Assembly (NCBI RefSeq): GCF_002939475.1
Contig: NZ_PKFQ01000001.1
Coordinates: 2,480,001 to 2,544,000 of the forward strand
Length of the DNA stretch: 64,000 nt
From: Streptomyces cinnamoneus
GTDB lineage: Bacteria > Actinomycetota > Actinomycetes > Streptomycetales > Streptomycetaceae
Reading direction: 5' to 3'
How positions within the stretch are numbered: the first letter of the stretch is position 1; every line of letters begins with the position of its first letter. Of this stretch, positions 44,970 through 54,479 are shown piece after piece. Under the pieces are notes generated by a model that made no database searches, was not told where the DNA came from, and was given only the letters and a program-made list of their open reading frames with translations. The translations under genes were made by a program, and so were the position numbers.

Positions 44970-46790
44970 ATGTGTGGAATTGTCGGATACATCGGCAAGC
45001 GTGACGTCGCACCCCTGCTGCTGGAGGGCCTCCAGCGCCTGGAGTACCGCGGCTACGACTCCGCCGGCATCGCCCTGCACGCCAGCGGCAAGGCCGGCGG
45101 CCTGAAGTCCGCCAAGGCCAAGGGTCGCGTTCGCGAGCTGGAGTCCCGCCTGCCCAAGCGCTTCGCGGGCACCACCGGCATCGCCCACACCCGCTGGGCC
45201 ACCCACGGCGCGCCGAACGACGTCAACGCCCACCCGCACCTGGACGCGGAGGAGAAGGTCGCCGTCGTCCACAACGGCATCATCGACAACGCCTCCGACC
45301 TGCGCGCCAAGCTGACGGCGGAGGGCTACGTCTTCGTCTCCGACACCGACACCGAGGTCCTCGCCCACCTCATCGCCCGCTCCGAGGCCGCGACGCTGGA
45401 GGAGAAGGTCCGCGAGGCCGTCCGCCACATCGAGGGCACGTACGGCATCGCCGTCCTGCACGCCGACTTCCCGGACCGCATCGTCGTCGCCCGCAACGGC
45501 TCCCCCGTGGTGCTGGGCATAGGCGAGAAGGAGATGTTCGTCTCCTCCGACGTCGCCGCCCTGGTCAGCCACACCCGCCAGGTCGTCACCCTCGACGACG
45601 GCGAGATGGCCACCCTCAAGGCCGACGACTACCGCACGTACACCACCGAGGGCTCCCGCACCTCCGCCCAGCCGACCACCGTGGAGTGGGAGGCCGAGTC
45701 GTACGACATGGGCGGCCACGACACGTACATGCACAAGGAGATCCACGAGCAGGCCGAGGCCGTGGACCGCGCGCTGCGCGGCCGCATCGACGACCGCTTC
45801 TCCACCGTGCACCTGGGCGGCCTGAACCTGGACGCCCGTGACGCGCGCGCCGTGCGCCGCGTGAAGATCCTCGGCTGCGGCACCTCGTACCACGCCGGCC
45901 AGATCGGCGCCCAGATGATCGAGGAGCTGGCCCGGATCCCCGCCGACGCCGAGCCGGCGTCCGAGTTCCGCTACCGCAACCCGGTCGTGGACCCCGACAC
46001 CCTCTACATCGCGGTGTCCCAGTCCGGTGAGACCTACGACGTCCTCGCCGCCGTCCAGGAGCTCAAGCGCAAGGGCGCCCGCGTCCTCGGCCTGGTGAAC
46101 GTGGTCGGCTCGGCGATCGCCCGCGAGACCGACGGCGGCATCTACGTCCACGCCGGCCCCGAGGTCTGCGTCGTCTCCACCAAGTGCTTCACCAACATGG
46201 TGGTCTCCTTCGGCCTGCTCGCCCTGCACCTGGGCCGCACCCGCGACCTGTCGGTCGCCGACGGCAAGCGGATCATCGAGGGCCTGCGCAAGCTGCCCGC
46301 CCAGATCGAGGAGATCCTGGCGAACGAGGCGCAGATCGAGGAGCTGGCCAAGGAGTACGCCGAGGCCAAGTCGATGATGTTCATCGGCCGCGTCCGGGGC
46401 TACCCGGTCGCCCGCGAGGCATCCCTCAAGCTCAAGGAGGTCTCGTACATCCACGCCGAGGCCTACCCCGCCTCCGAGCTCAAGCACGGCCCGCTGGCCC
46501 TGATCGAGCCCGCCATGCCGACGGTCGCGATCGTTCCGAACGACGAGCTGCTGGAGAAGAACCGCGCCGCGCTGGAGGAGATCAAGGCCCGCAGCGGCCG
46601 CATCCTCGCCGTCGCGCACCAGGAGCAGGAGAAGGCCGACCACACGATCGTGGTGCCCAAGAACGAGGACGAGCTGGACGCCATCCTCATGGGCATCCCG
46701 CTCCAGCTCTTCGCCTACTACACGGCGAAGGCCATGGGCCGTGACATCGACAAGCCGCGCAACCTGGCCAAGTCGGTCACGGTCGAGTGA
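44970..46790 (+). CDS. glmS: Glucosamine-6-phosphate synthase (isomerizing)
   Basis: 606-residue glutamine:fructose-6-phosphate aminotransferase, first step to UDP-GlcNAc and peptidoglycan. N-terminal class II glutamine amidotransferase: nucleophile Cys2 (MCGIVGYIG), then LEYRGYDSAGIAL, TRWATHGAPND, HNGIIDN near 96 and SDTDTEVLAHLI near 120. Two SIS domains follow: LGCGTSYHAGQIGAQ near 306 and AVSQSGETYDVLAAV near 350; SELKHGPLALIEP near 505 and the C-terminal PRNLAKSVTVE loop that closes the site. ATG 44970 follows GGGAGGGTCACCT. Length is normal. Confidence 0.95.
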   Translation: MCGIVGYIGKRDVAPLLLEGLQRLEYRGYDSAGIALHASGKAGGLKSAKAKGRVRELESRLPKRFAGTTGIAHTRWATHGAPNDVNAHPHLDAEEKVAVVHNGIIDNASDLRAKLTAEGYVFVSDTDTEVLAHLIARSEAATLEEKVREAVRHIEGTYGIAVLHADFPDRIVVARNGSPVVLGIGEKEMFVSSDVAALVSHTRQVVTLDDGEMATLKADDYRTYTTEGSRTSAQPTTVEWEAESYDMGGHDTYMHKEIHEQAEAVDRALRGRIDDRFSTVHLGGLNLDARDARAVRRVKILGCGTSYHAGQIGAQMIEELARIPADAEPASEFRYRNPVVDPDTLYIAVSQSGETYDVLAAVQELKRKGARVLGLVNVVGSAIARETDGGIYVHAGPEVCVVSTKCFTNMVVSFGLLALHLGRTRDLSVADGKRIIEGLRKLPAQIEEILANEAQIEELAKEYAEAKSMMFIGRVRGYPVAREASLKLKEVSYIHAEAYPASELKHGPLALIEPAMPTVAIVPNDELLEKNRAALEEIKARSGRILAVAHQEQEKADHTIVVPKNEDELDAILMGIPLQLFAYYTAKAMGRDIDKPRNLAKSVTVE

Positions 46791-47192
46791 CCAGGTGACC
46801 CGTCCGGGAGCGGCCTGTCCCCGCGCCCGCCGACCGGGTCACCCCGGCGGCGAACGACCCCCTCCGCGAGAGCGGCGGCGGCTTCGCCGCGAGAAAGGGG
46901 ACGGTTCCCCGCGCGTGCCACCACGCGCGCGGGGGACCGCCTCCCCTGCGCCGGCGTCGCCCTCGCGCCGGCGGCGATGCCACCGGTCCCGGGAACCGTC
47001 ACCTCCCGCACGGCGGCACGCACAGCGCCGTCCGCCGGGGTCGCCCCCGGCCCGGCTGCCGGTGTTGTACCCGGCCCGACGGCGGCTGCCACCTCTACGC
47101 GCGAGTAGATTTCACGGCGCTGTCAAGCCGCGTTCGGCGCCATATCCGCGCGGTGCCAAGGAAGTTGGCCGCACCGGCCGGCGCTCCGGCCG
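46791..47192. other. Gap between glmS and universal stress gene with hairpins
   Basis: No gene supported. Two dyads: GGTGACCCG/CGGGTCACC (46794-46802 with 46835-46843, 32-nt loop), starting 3 bp after the glmS stop, and a near-perfect 15-bp hairpin at 46903-46938 around CCAC (GGTTCCCCGCGCGTG with its complement, one inserted GC and one mismatch). Either could end transcripts from both sides. Confidence 0.5.
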
Positions 47193-47714
47193 CTAGGGGA
47201 TGACGACGACGGGCCGCTGCGCCCGCCTCGCCAGCCGTCCGGCCACCGAGCCGAAGATCCGGCCGACCAGGCCGTGGGTGGAACCCACCACGATCGCGTC
47301 CGCCGCGTACTCCCTGCCGACCTCTTCGAGTTCATGGCAGATGTCCCCGCCACGTTCCACAAGAATCCAGGGCACTTCGGACAAATAGTCGGCGCAGGCC
47401 AGCTCCAGGCCCAGCACTTCGGTGCGGTGATCGGGGACGTCCACGAAGACCGGCGGTTCACAGCCCGCCCAGACGGTCGTCGGCAGCCGGTTGGCCACGT
47501 GGACGATGATCAGACCGGAGCCGGCACGGCGCGCCATGCCGATTGCATACGCAAGCGCGCGTTCACTCGACGTAGACCCGTCGAAGCCCACCACGACGCC
47601 GTGCTGGAACGCCGGATCGCAGGAACGACGTGTTTCTTCCGCCGCTTCCGGATGCGCCGTCTGATCGGCGATCCGCTTGCGGTCCGCAGGTTCGGAGAAT
47701 TCGTGACCGGCCAT
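47193..47714 (-). CDS. Universal stress protein (UspA family)
   Basis: 173-residue single UspA domain with a charged 38-residue N-terminal extension. HGVVVGFDGSTSSERALAYAIGMA near residue 38 binds the adenine side. GLIIVHVANRLP near 67 follows. The C-terminal ATP-binding signature IVVGSTHGLVGRIFGSVAGRLARRAQRPVVVIP (G-x2-G-x9-G-S/T type) is intact, so it is likely an ATP-binding Usp. ATG 47714 is used. Its upstream region holds two dyads. Stop is TAG in a CTAG. Function: cytoplasmic stress response; the trigger is unknown. Confidence 0.87.
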   Translation of the reverse strand: MAGHEFSEPADRKRIADQTAHPEAAEETRRSCDPAFQHGVVVGFDGSTSSERALAYAIGMARRAGSGLIIVHVANRLPTTVWAGCEPPVFVDVPDHRTEVLGLELACADYLSEVPWILVERGGDICHELEEVGREYAADAIVVGSTHGLVGRIFGSVAGRLARRAQRPVVVIP

Positions 47715-48048
47715 CGGTGTCTCGGCGAAGGAAGTCCTCGGACTGAGGGGATCGGCGGTGGGCTGGTTGGAGTTGTCGAGGGGTGCGCAGCTGATGGATC
47801 TTGGACGGCCAAATCCGTCCGGGATTCATCTTTTCAAGTGCTTACCCCCCAGGGTACGGCGACACTCGCTGCCTGCCCAGAGGCCGCCGCACGGGACCGG
47901 GACCCCGCGGGCGTTCCCCGGAGCATGCACGAGCGCGGCGCGTAGCGCAATGGCCCGGGCCCTACTCCCTGGTACCCACCGGCCAGTGACTCACGCCCCC
48001 GGACCGGCGTTGTAGTACCGCCAGCAGCTGCCAGCAGGGAGTCGCTCC
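47715..48048. promoter_or_regulatory. Divergent upstream region of the usp and small membrane genes
   Basis: 334 bp with no gene. GGACGG-CCAAAT-CCGTCC at 47803-47820 is a perfect 6-bp inverted repeat. TACCCCCCAGGGTA at 47843-47856 is a TACCC/GGGTA dyad resembling the CsoR-type palindrome near 8757, though one arm is shorter. AGGGAG before GTG 48049 is the ribosome site of the rightward gene. Promoters for both genes presumably lie here; none is clear. Confidence 0.4.
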
Positions 48049-48381
48049 GTGCCCGGAACCCGTGATGTCGCCCGCGAGGACGCCCCAGAGGGGGGGTCCC
48101 CCGATCCGGTGAGCGACGTGGTCCGCTGGGCGGCGTTCAGCTGCGCCCTGGTCCCGGTCGTGCTGCTGATGTGCGGTCAGTCCCTCGGCGGCGCCGCCGG
48201 CACCGCGGCCGGCCTGGTCGCCCTCACCTGCGCCTGCCGCGCCCTTCTGCGGCAGTCCGAGCGCACCGCCGCCAGGGCCCTCGCGGAGCAGTCCGCGTCG
48301 CACCGCGGACGGCACGGCCGGACCGGCGGGGGGAGCCATCGCGGACCCCGCCGCCCGGGCTCCGGCCACCCCCTGGACTGA
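48049..48381 (+). CDS. Small membrane protein upstream of adpA
   Basis: 110 residues. An acidic N-terminus (about 20 residues) is followed by two close hydrophobic segments (WAAFSCALVPVVLLMCGQSLG at about 27-47 and GTAAGLVALTCACRALL at about 51-67), then a basic, Ser/Gly/His-rich tail. GTG 48049 has AGGGAG 7 bp upstream. It is on the adpA strand but 368 bp away, so an independent promoter for adpA is likely. Function not recognised. Confidence 0.65.
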   Translation: MPGTRDVAREDAPEGGSPDPVSDVVRWAAFSCALVPVVLLMCGQSLGGAAGTAAGLVALTCACRALLRQSERTAARALAEQSASHRGRHGRTGGGSHRGPRRPGSGHPLD

Positions 48382-48749
48382 CCCCCTCGCACGCCTGCAC
48401 CCGACGGTTTTCAGCCAAGTTCCGGCCGAACTTCACACCTTGGCCGAAGGCCCTCCAAACAGCCGGTCGACCAGCAAGGAAAGGACCGCACAGGGCGGTT
48501 CCCGCCTACGGAGTGTGGGCAGGGGCGAGAGGCGTACTTTTCACCGCGCCCTGCAAGTGCAACGCTTCGTGATCGAACGCTTCGCGCCAAGTTGTCATGT
48601 CGACTTAGAGGCGGGTGGTGAACTGGTCGTCGCGTCTCCGAACGACGCAGTAGATTCGATCTTGGCCATGACCGGCGGGGGAACCGTTCAGGACCGAGGG
48701 GAAACGTGCAGGACCGAGAGGACTCGACCGCCGAGGGGGGCTTAGCGCC
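48382..48749 (+). promoter_or_regulatory. Long adpA upstream region
   Basis: 368 bp without a gene. Streptomyces adpA promoters are known to be long and multiply regulated. Here CAGTAGATTCGATC at 48650-48663 is a possible -10 region. I find no clear match to the AdpA consensus TGGCSNGWWY. GAGGGGGG at 48733-48740 is the ribosome site. Confidence 0.4.
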
Positions 48750-50081
48750 ATGAGCCAGGACTCCACGACCGTACCGGAGACGGCGCGCAAGCTCTCCGGA
48801 CGCCGCCGCCGGGAGATCGTCGCAGTGCTGCTTTTCAGCGGCGGCCCTATCTTTGAAAGCTCCATTCCGCTCTCCGTCTTCGGGATCGACCGGCAGGACG
48901 CCGGGGTTCCGCGATATCGGTTGCTGGTGTGCGCGGGCGAAGATGTGCCATTGCGAACGACCGGCGGCCTGGAACTGACCGCACCGTACGGCTTGGAAGC
49001 GCTCTCCAGGGCGGGCACCGTCGTCGTGCCGGCCTGGCGGTCGATCACCCAGCCGCCACCCGCCGCCGCGCTGGACGCGCTGCGCCGGGCCCATGAGGAG
49101 GGCGCCCGCATCGTAGGGCTGTGCACCGGCGCCTTCGTACTGGCCGCCGCCGGACTGCTCGACGGCAGGCCCGCCACCACCCACTGGATGTACGCCCCCA
49201 CGCTCGCGAAGCGCTATCCGTCGGTCCACGTGGACCCGCGGGAGCTCTTCGTGGACGACGGGGACGTCCTGACCTCCGCGGGCACCGCGGCGGGCATCGA
49301 CCTGTGCCTGCACATCGTCCGCACCGACCACGGCGCCGACGCCGCGGGGGCCCTGGCCCGCCGCCTCGTCGTGCCGCCGCGCCGCAGTGGCGGGCAGGAG
49401 CGCTACCTCGACAGGTCTTTACCGGAGGAGATCGGCGCCGACCCGCTCGCCGAGGTCGTCGCCTGGGCGCTGGAGCACCTCCACGAGCAGTTCGACGTGG
49501 AGACGCTGGCGGCCCGCGCGTACATGAGCCGGCGCACCTTCGACCGGCGGTTCCGTTCGCTCACCGGGAGCGCCCCGCTGCAGTGGCTGATCACTCAGCG
49601 GGTGCTCCAGGCGCAGCGGCTCCTGGAGACCTCGGACTACTCCGTGGACGAGGTCGCCGGGCGCTGCGGCTTCCGCTCGCCGGTGGCACTGCGCGGCCAC
49701 TTCCGGCGGCAGCTGGGGTCCTCCCCGGCCGCCTACCGGGCGGCCTACCGGGCACGCCGTCCGCAGGGCGGCACGGTGGACCGTCCGGAGCGGGGCGAGC
49801 GGGCGGACCGTGCGGAGCGCGGTGACCGGTTCGACCGGCCGGAGCCGGTCGAACCGCGCGCGGGCGAGCCGTCACTGATGGCGATGCGCCGCACGGCTCT
49901 GGCGGCCTCCCACGCGATGACGGGGGCGCCGCTGGGCGCAGCACCTCCCCATAGCGGGCATATCGGTCATATGCCGGGCCATGGAGGTGGTCCGGGGGCG
50001 AATGCCGCGGACCCGGGCAAGCCGGAATCCGACCTCTACACCCCACGCCTGCCCGGCCAGCGGGAACGCCCCGTAGGGTGA
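48750..50081 (+). CDS. adpA: AdpA, AraC-family master regulator of development
   Basis: 443-residue central regulator of morphological and secondary-metabolic development. The N-terminal DJ-1/PfpI-like (GATase1) domain covers about residues 22-195, with [20 protein letters not shown] and the cysteine elbow [15 protein letters not shown] (Cys125), which mediates dimerisation. The C-terminal AraC HTH covers about 230-335 ([42 protein letters not shown]). Codon 224 (49419-49421) is TTA, so translation should need the bldA tRNA. A charged Arg/Glu/Asp tail and His/Gly-rich end (340-443) make it longer than the about 400-residue AdpA of other species. orn follows with 5 bp spacing. Confidence 0.95.
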   Translation: MSQDSTTVPETARKLSGRRRREIVAVLLFSGGPIFESSIPLSVFGIDRQDAGVPRYRLLVCAGEDVPLRTTGGLELTAPYGLEALSRAGTVVVPAWRSITQPPPAAALDALRRAHEEGARIVGLCTGAFVLAAAGLLDGRPATTHWMYAPTLAKRYPSVHVDPRELFVDDGDVLTSAGTAAGIDLCLHIVRTDHGADAAGALARRLVVPPRRSGGQERYLDRSLPEEIGADPLAEVVAWALEHLHEQFDVETLAARAYMSRRTFDRRFRSLTGSAPLQWLITQRVLQAQRLLETSDYSVDEVAGRCGFRSPVALRGHFRRQLGSSPAAYRAAYRARRPQGGTVDRPERGERADRAERGDRFDRPEPVEPRAGEPSLMAMRRTALAASHAMTGAPLGAAPPHSGHIGHMPGHGGGPGANAADPGKPESDLYTPRLPGQRERPVG

Positions 50082-50086
50082 GACGC

Positions 50087-50686
50087 ATGAACGATCGCAT
50101 GGTGTGGATCGACTGTGAGATGACCGGGCTCTCGCTGTCGGACGACGCGCTCATCGAGGTGGCCGCCCTGGTCACCGACTCTGAGCTGAACATCCTCGGG
50201 GACGGCGTGGACATCGTCATCCGGCCGCCCGCCGAGGCGCTCACCACCATGCCCGAGGTGGTGCGCCAGATGCACACGGCCTCCGGGCTGCTGGCGGAGC
50301 TGGACGGCGGGACCACGCTCGAGGAAGCGGAGCGCCAGGTCCTGGAGTACGTCCGCCAGCACGTCCCGGAGCCGGGCAAGGCCCCGCTCTGCGGGAACTC
50401 GGTCAGCACCGACCGGGGATTCCTGCTGCGGGACATGCCCGCTCTGGAGAGTCACCTGCACTACCGGATCGTGGACGTGTCCTCGATCAAGGAGCTGGCG
50501 CGCCGCTGGTACCCGCGCGCCTACTTCGGCAGCCCCAAGAAGAGCGGGAACCACCGGGCGCTCGCCGACATCCGCGAATCGATCGCCGAGCTGCGCTACT
50601 ACCGCGAGGCGGTCTTCGTGCCGCAGCCCGGCCCGGACTCCGACACGGCGAAGGCGATCGCGGCCCGGCACGTCCTGCCCGCGTGA
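50087..50686 (+). CDS. orn: Oligoribonuclease
   Basis: 199-residue DEDDh 3'-5' exoribonuclease that degrades 2-5-mer RNA (nanoRNA), including pGpG from c-di-GMP turnover. Motifs: [13 protein letters not shown] at residues 5-17 (Asp, Glu), [19 protein letters not shown] near 104-122 (Asp), and [19 protein letters not shown] near 155-173 (His, Asp). Start ATG 50087 rather than GTG 50078 because GTAGGGTGAG lies upstream and the family begins just before the first motif. It follows adpA closely, the conserved Streptomyces order, and may be co-transcribed with it. Confidence 0.95.
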   Translation: MNDRMVWIDCEMTGLSLSDDALIEVAALVTDSELNILGDGVDIVIRPPAEALTTMPEVVRQMHTASGLLAELDGGTTLEEAERQVLEYVRQHVPEPGKAPLCGNSVSTDRGFLLRDMPALESHLHYRIVDVSSIKELARRWYPRAYFGSPKKSGNHRALADIRESIAELRYYREAVFVPQPGPDSDTAKAIAARHVLPA

Positions 50687-50724
50687 CTGGCCTGTCGGAG
50701 TGATGTTCCGAGGGACGTGACGCA

Positions 50725-50759
50725 GCTCGCTCCCGGCACGGCGAAAGCCGGGAGCGAGC
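50725..50759 (+). terminator. Terminator of adpA-orn
   Basis: GCTCGCTCCCGGC (50725-50737), 9-nt loop, complement (50747-50759): perfect 13-bp stem 38 bp after orn. Confidence 0.85.
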
Positions 50760-50814
50760 ACCCCTCAAGACCCTGTACACTTTTTCTCGGCCGGTGGGAA
50801 ACGCACCGGACACG

Positions 50815-50887
50815 GTGGGTATAGCTCAGCTGGTAGAGCACCTGGTTGTGGTCCAGGATGTCGCGGGTTCGAGTCCCGTTACTCACC
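50815..50887 (+). tRNA. tRNA-His (anticodon GTG)
   Basis: 73-nt cloverleaf. Acceptor GTGGGTA pairs with TACTCAC; D arm GCTC...GAGC; anticodon stem CCTGG/CCAGG with loop TTGTGGT (anticodon GTG); TPsiC arm CGGGTTCGAGTCCCG. The preceding G at 50814 opposite discriminator C at 50887 gives the G-1:C73 pair specific to tRNA-His. CCA is not encoded. A terminator follows at 50898. Confidence 0.97.
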
Positions 50888-50897
50888 CTCACCGAGC

Positions 50898-50931
50898 AGG
50901 AGCCCGGTTCGCGAAAGCGGACCGGGCTCCT
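50898..50931 (+). terminator. Terminator of tRNA-His
   Basis: AGGAGCCCGGTTCGC, loop GAAA, GCGGACCGGGCTCCT (one T-G type mismatch), followed by GTCGTTTT: 15-bp stem with a T-run, 11 bp after the tRNA. Confidence 0.88.
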
Positions 50932-51033
50932 GTCGTTTTGTAGTCCCCAGGAGTGACGCACGGCGCGGATGAGGGAAGTTCGCCCCGTAGCCGGGAAAGC
51001 TGAAGTGTCGGCACCGGACGAAGGGTCAGACCG

Positions 51034-51240
51034 ATGGCTACAGGCACAGTGAAGTGGTTCAACGCCGACAAGGGGTTCGGCTTCATCACCCAGGACGACG
51101 GAGGCCCGGACGTGTTCGTCCACTTCTCCGCCATCCAGGCAACGGGCTTCAAGTCCCTTGAGGAGAACATGCGGGTCAGTTACGACGTCACCCAGGGGCC
51201 CAAGGGCCCACAGGCCGAGAACGTCGTCCCCGAGCGCTGA
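51034..51240 (+). CDS. Cold-shock domain protein (CspA family)
   Basis: 68-residue single cold-shock OB fold: [20 protein letters not shown] with RNP1 (KGFGFI, residues 13-18) and RNP2 (VFVHF, near 27-31), then [14 protein letters not shown]. It binds single-stranded RNA and DNA as an RNA chaperone. The gene has its own upstream space (about 100 bp after the tRNA-His terminator), and its TGA stop is immediately followed by the GTG start of the sugar-binding protein gene with no gap. Confidence 0.95.
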   Translation: MATGTVKWFNADKGFGFITQDDGGPDVFVHFSAIQATGFKSLEENMRVSYDVTQGPKGPQAENVVPER

Positions 51241-52572
51241 GTGGCGGCGTGGTCGAGCGGTCCGTACCGGCGCCGGGCGGTGGTCCTCGTCATCGGCGTC
51301 GTGCTCGTCCTCGCCGCGAGCCTGCTCGGGGGCTGCGCCCAGGACGGCGGTAACGGCCGGGGCGGACCCGGGGGCGGCGGCAGGACCACCGTCTCGATCG
51401 GCACCTTCGGCGTGTTCGGCTACAAGCAGGCCGGGCTCTACGAGGAGTACGAGCGCCTGCACCCGGACGTGGTGATCAAGGAAAGCGTGATCGAGCGCAA
51501 CGACGTCTACTACCCCCAGCTGCTCACCCACCTCGCCGCGGGCGCCGGACTGGCCGACATCCAGGCCATGGAGGTCGGCAACGTCCACGAGCTGGCGGCG
51601 GGGCAGGCGGAGTTATTCGAGGACCTCTCGCGGGCGAAGGGGGTCCGCAGGTCCGACTGGCTGCCGTGGAAGTGGGCCCAGGCCACCACGCGCACCGGCC
51701 GGACCATCGGCCTCGGCACCGACATCGGGCCGATCGCCGTGTGTTACCGGAAGGACCTCTTCCGGCGGGCCGGGCTGCCCACCGACCGGGCGGCGGTCGG
51801 CAGGCTGTGGGCCGGTGACTGGCGGAAGTACCTCGCCGCCGGCAGGGCCTACCGCAGGCGGGCCCCGGCCGGCACGGTCTTCAGCGACTCGGCGGCCGGC
51901 CTCTACAACGCCTCGATCCACGGCTACGCCGAGCGCTACTACACCCGCGACGGCCGGCCCCTCCACGGGAGCGGCCCGGCCGTCAGGGCGTCCTGGGACC
52001 TGGCCATGCGGGCGGTGCGCACCGGCCTGACCGCGCGGCTCAGGCAGTTCGACAAGTCCTGGGACCAGGCGTACGCCAACGGGCGCTTCGCCACCGTGGC
52101 CTGCCCGCCCTGGATGCTCGGCTACATCAAGGAGAAGTCCGGGCCGGCCGGCCGGAACAAGTGGGACGTGGCCGCCGCCCCCCGGCCCGCCAACTGGGGC
52201 GGCTCCTTCATCGGCGTCCCGAAGGCGGCCCGGCACAAGGCCGCCGCGATCGACCTCGCCGTCTGGCTCACCGCACCGGCCCAGCAGGCCAGGCTCTTCG
52301 AGCGGCAGGCCAGCATCCCCTCCACCCCCGCCGCGTACGCCATGCCGGAGGTCGGCCGGGCGCGGAACCCCTACTTCAGCGGCGCCCCCACCGGGGAGAT
52401 CTTCACGGCGGCGGCCCGCGACATCCCCACCCTCGTCTTCGGCCCCTGGGAGCAGCAGATCGGGCTCGCGTTCACCGACGTCGGCATCGCCCAGGTCGAG
52501 CAGCAGGGCAGGTCCCCCCGGCAGGGCTGGGAGGCGGCGCAGCGGGAGATCGCGAACGTGGTGGACGGATGA
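51241..52572 (+). CDS. CebE-like sugar-binding lipoprotein of an ABC transporter
   Basis: 443-residue CUT1-family extracellular solute-binding protein. A basic N-terminus and hydrophobic segment end in lipobox LLGGC (Cys32). The mature part opens TVSIGTFGVFGYKQAGLYEEYERLHP and includes GLGTDIGPIAVCYRKDLF near residue 160, WMLGYIKEKSG near 285 and WGGSFIGVPKAARHKAAAIDLAVWLTAP near 318, the pattern of Streptomyces CebE. It probably binds cellobiose or cello-oligosaccharides, judged also from the adjacent permeases and GH1 enzyme. Start GTG 51241 abuts the cold-shock stop and has no clear ribosome site; no other start fits the signal peptide better. It overlaps the next gene by 4 bp. Confidence 0.85.
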   Translation: MAAWSSGPYRRRAVVLVIGVVLVLAASLLGGCAQDGGNGRGGPGGGGRTTVSIGTFGVFGYKQAGLYEEYERLHPDVVIKESVIERNDVYYPQLLTHLAAGAGLADIQAMEVGNVHELAAGQAELFEDLSRAKGVRRSDWLPWKWAQATTRTGRTIGLGTDIGPIAVCYRKDLFRRAGLPTDRAAVGRLWAGDWRKYLAAGRAYRRRAPAGTVFSDSAAGLYNASIHGYAERYYTRDGRPLHGSGPAVRASWDLAMRAVRTGLTARLRQFDKSWDQAYANGRFATVACPPWMLGYIKEKSGPAGRNKWDVAAAPRPANWGGSFIGVPKAARHKAAAIDLAVWLTAPAQQARLFERQASIPSTPAAYAMPEVGRARNPYFSGAPTGEIFTAAARDIPTLVFGPWEQQIGLAFTDVGIAQVEQQGRSPRQGWEAAQREIANVVDG

Positions 52573-53555
52573 CCGCCACGACCTCGGTCGCGGAGGACGC
52601 CCGGGCCGCGCCCGGGGAGCGCGGGGGCGGCCGGTCGCGGCCGGGGCCCTGGCGCGGCCGGCTCTACCGGTGGGACCTGCGCTACAGCCCGTACGCGTTC
52701 GTGGCGCCCTTTCTTCTGTTCTTCGCCGCCTTCGGGCTCTTCCCCCTCCTCTACACGGGCTGGGCCTCGTTGCACCGGGTGGAGCTGACCTCCCTGCACC
52801 ACACGGAGTGGGCCGGGGCGCACCACTACGTCCGGCTGCTGGAGAACGACTTCTTCTGGAACGCCCTGCGCAACACCTTCACCATCGGTGTGCTCTCGAC
52901 CGTCCCGCAGCTGCTGATGGCGCTGGGCCTGGCCCATCTGCTCCACCACCGGCTGCGGGCCGCCACGTTCTGGCGGGTCGCGCTGCTGACGCCCTATGCC
53001 ACGTCGGTGGCCGCGGCGACGCTGGTCTTCGTGCTGCTCTACGGGCGTGACTACGGCATGGTGAACTGGGCGCTGGGTGCGCTGGGCATCGGCCCGGTCG
53101 ACTGGCAGAACGGGACCTGGAGCTCGCAGTGCGCGGTCGCCTCCATCGTGATCTGGCGGTGGACGGGGTACAACGCGCTGATCTACCTGGCGGCCATGCA
53201 GGCGGTGCCGGACGAGCTCTACGAGTCGGCGGCGCTGGACGGCGCGTCCCGCCGGCAGCAGTTCCGGCACGTCACCGTGCCGGCGCTGCGGCCGACGATC
53301 CTCTTCACGGTCGTCGTCTCGACGATCGGGGCGACCCAGCTCTTCGGCGAGCCGCTCCTCTTCGGCGGGGCGGCCGGGCAGAAGGGCGGGGCCTCGCACC
53401 AGTTCCAGACGCTCGGCCTCTACCTCTACGAGCAGGGCTGGTTCAACTACCACCTCGGGCGGGCCTCGGCCGTGGCCTGGACGATGTTCCTGCTCCTGCT
53501 GCTGATCGCCGCGGTGGGCGGGCTGGTCGCGCGGCGGCGCGGCGGGGACGGATAG
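52569..53555 (+). CDS. CebF-like sugar ABC permease
   Basis: 328-residue CUT1 permease with six membrane helices (from YAFVAPFLLFFAAFGLFPLL near residue 40) and a cytoplasmic N-terminus of about 35 residues. The EAA loop that contacts the ATPase is PDELYESAALDGASRRQQFRHVTVPALRP near 213. It forms a heterodimer with the next permease. ATG 52569 overlaps the binding-protein stop (ATGA). No ATPase gene is present; Streptomyces CUT1 importers usually share MsiK, encoded elsewhere. Confidence 0.9.
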   Translation: MTATTSVAEDARAAPGERGGGRSRPGPWRGRLYRWDLRYSPYAFVAPFLLFFAAFGLFPLLYTGWASLHRVELTSLHHTEWAGAHHYVRLLENDFFWNALRNTFTIGVLSTVPQLLMALGLAHLLHHRLRAATFWRVALLTPYATSVAAATLVFVLLYGRDYGMVNWALGALGIGPVDWQNGTWSSQCAVASIVIWRWTGYNALIYLAAMQAVPDELYESAALDGASRRQQFRHVTVPALRPTILFTVVVSTIGATQLFGEPLLFGGAAGQKGGASHQFQTLGLYLYEQGWFNYHLGRASAVAWTMFLLLLLIAAVGGLVARRRGGDG

Positions 53556-53559
53556 GGGG

Positions 53560-54438
53560 ATGCGCGTGCGCGGGAGGACGGGCGGCGGACGGCGGGCGGC
53601 CCCGGTCCACCGGGCGGGACGGCACCTGCACGGCGGGCCCCTCGCCTACGCCGTGCTGTCGCTGTTCGCCCTCGGTTCGCTGTTCCCCCTGTTCTGGACG
53701 GCCGTCACCGCCTCGCGCGACAACACGCGGCTCGCCCGCACGCCACCGCCCCTGTGGTTCGGCGGCGACCTGCCGCACAACCTCGTCAGGGCGTGGGGCG
53801 AGGCCCACATGGGGCTCGCGCTGTTCAACACGGTGCTGGTGGCGGGGACGGTGGCGCTGGGCACCGTCTTCTTCTGCACGATCGCCGGCTTCGCCTTCGC
53901 CAGGCTCCGGTTCCGGGGGCGGCGGGGCCTGCTGCTGCTGACGGTGGGCACGATGATGGTCCCGCCGCAGCTCGGCGTCGTCCCGCTGTTCCTGATGACC
54001 GCCCGGCTGGGGTGGACCGACCAGCTGCAGTCCGTGGTGCTGCCCACGCTGGTCAGCGCCTTCGGGGTGTTCTTCATGCGGCAGTACCTGGTGGAGGCGC
54101 TGCCCGCGGAGCTGGTCGAGGCGGCCAGGGTCGACGGCGCGAACAGCTGGCGCGTCGTGTGGCACGTCGTCTTCCCCGCGGCCCGGCCCGCGATGGCCGT
54201 GCTGGCGATGCTCTCCTTCGTCCAGGCGTGGAACGACTTCTTCTGGCCCGTCATCGCGCTGACCCAGGAGAACCCGACCGTGCAGGTGGCCCTCACCGGG
54301 CTCGGCCGCGGCTACGTGCCCGACCAGGCCGTGATCATGGCGGGCGCGCTGCTGGGCACCCTGCCGCTGCTGCTCGCCTTCGCGCTGTTCGGCAGGCAGA
54401 TCGTCGGCGGCATCATGCGAGGTGCGGTCAAGGGCTGA
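53560..54438 (+). CDS. CebG-like sugar ABC permease
   Basis: 292-residue CUT1 permease, MalG/CebG type, with six helices (first near [21 protein letters not shown]). The EAA loop is [29 protein letters not shown] near residue 180, followed by [11 protein letters not shown]. The start is ATG 53560, but GTG 53566 has better spacing from AGGGGG (53554-53559), so the true start may be two codons later. It follows the first permease by 4 bp. Partner of the upstream permease in an inner-membrane importer. Confidence 0.9.
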   Translation: MRVRGRTGGGRRAAPVHRAGRHLHGGPLAYAVLSLFALGSLFPLFWTAVTASRDNTRLARTPPPLWFGGDLPHNLVRAWGEAHMGLALFNTVLVAGTVALGTVFFCTIAGFAFARLRFRGRRGLLLLTVGTMMVPPQLGVVPLFLMTARLGWTDQLQSVVLPTLVSAFGVFFMRQYLVEALPAELVEAARVDGANSWRVVWHVVFPAARPAMAVLAMLSFVQAWNDFFWPVIALTQENPTVQVALTGLGRGYVPDQAVIMAGALLGTLPLLLAFALFGRQIVGGIMRGAVKG

Positions 54439-54479
54439 TCCACGCGTCGTCCCCTTCCCCTTACTCCGGAGCGTTTCGA

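Noticed and set aside
51225..51245. CebR box before the sugar importer
   Set aside because: Only GAGCGCT of the 14-bp box is present at the cold-shock stop; the flanking bases do not match.
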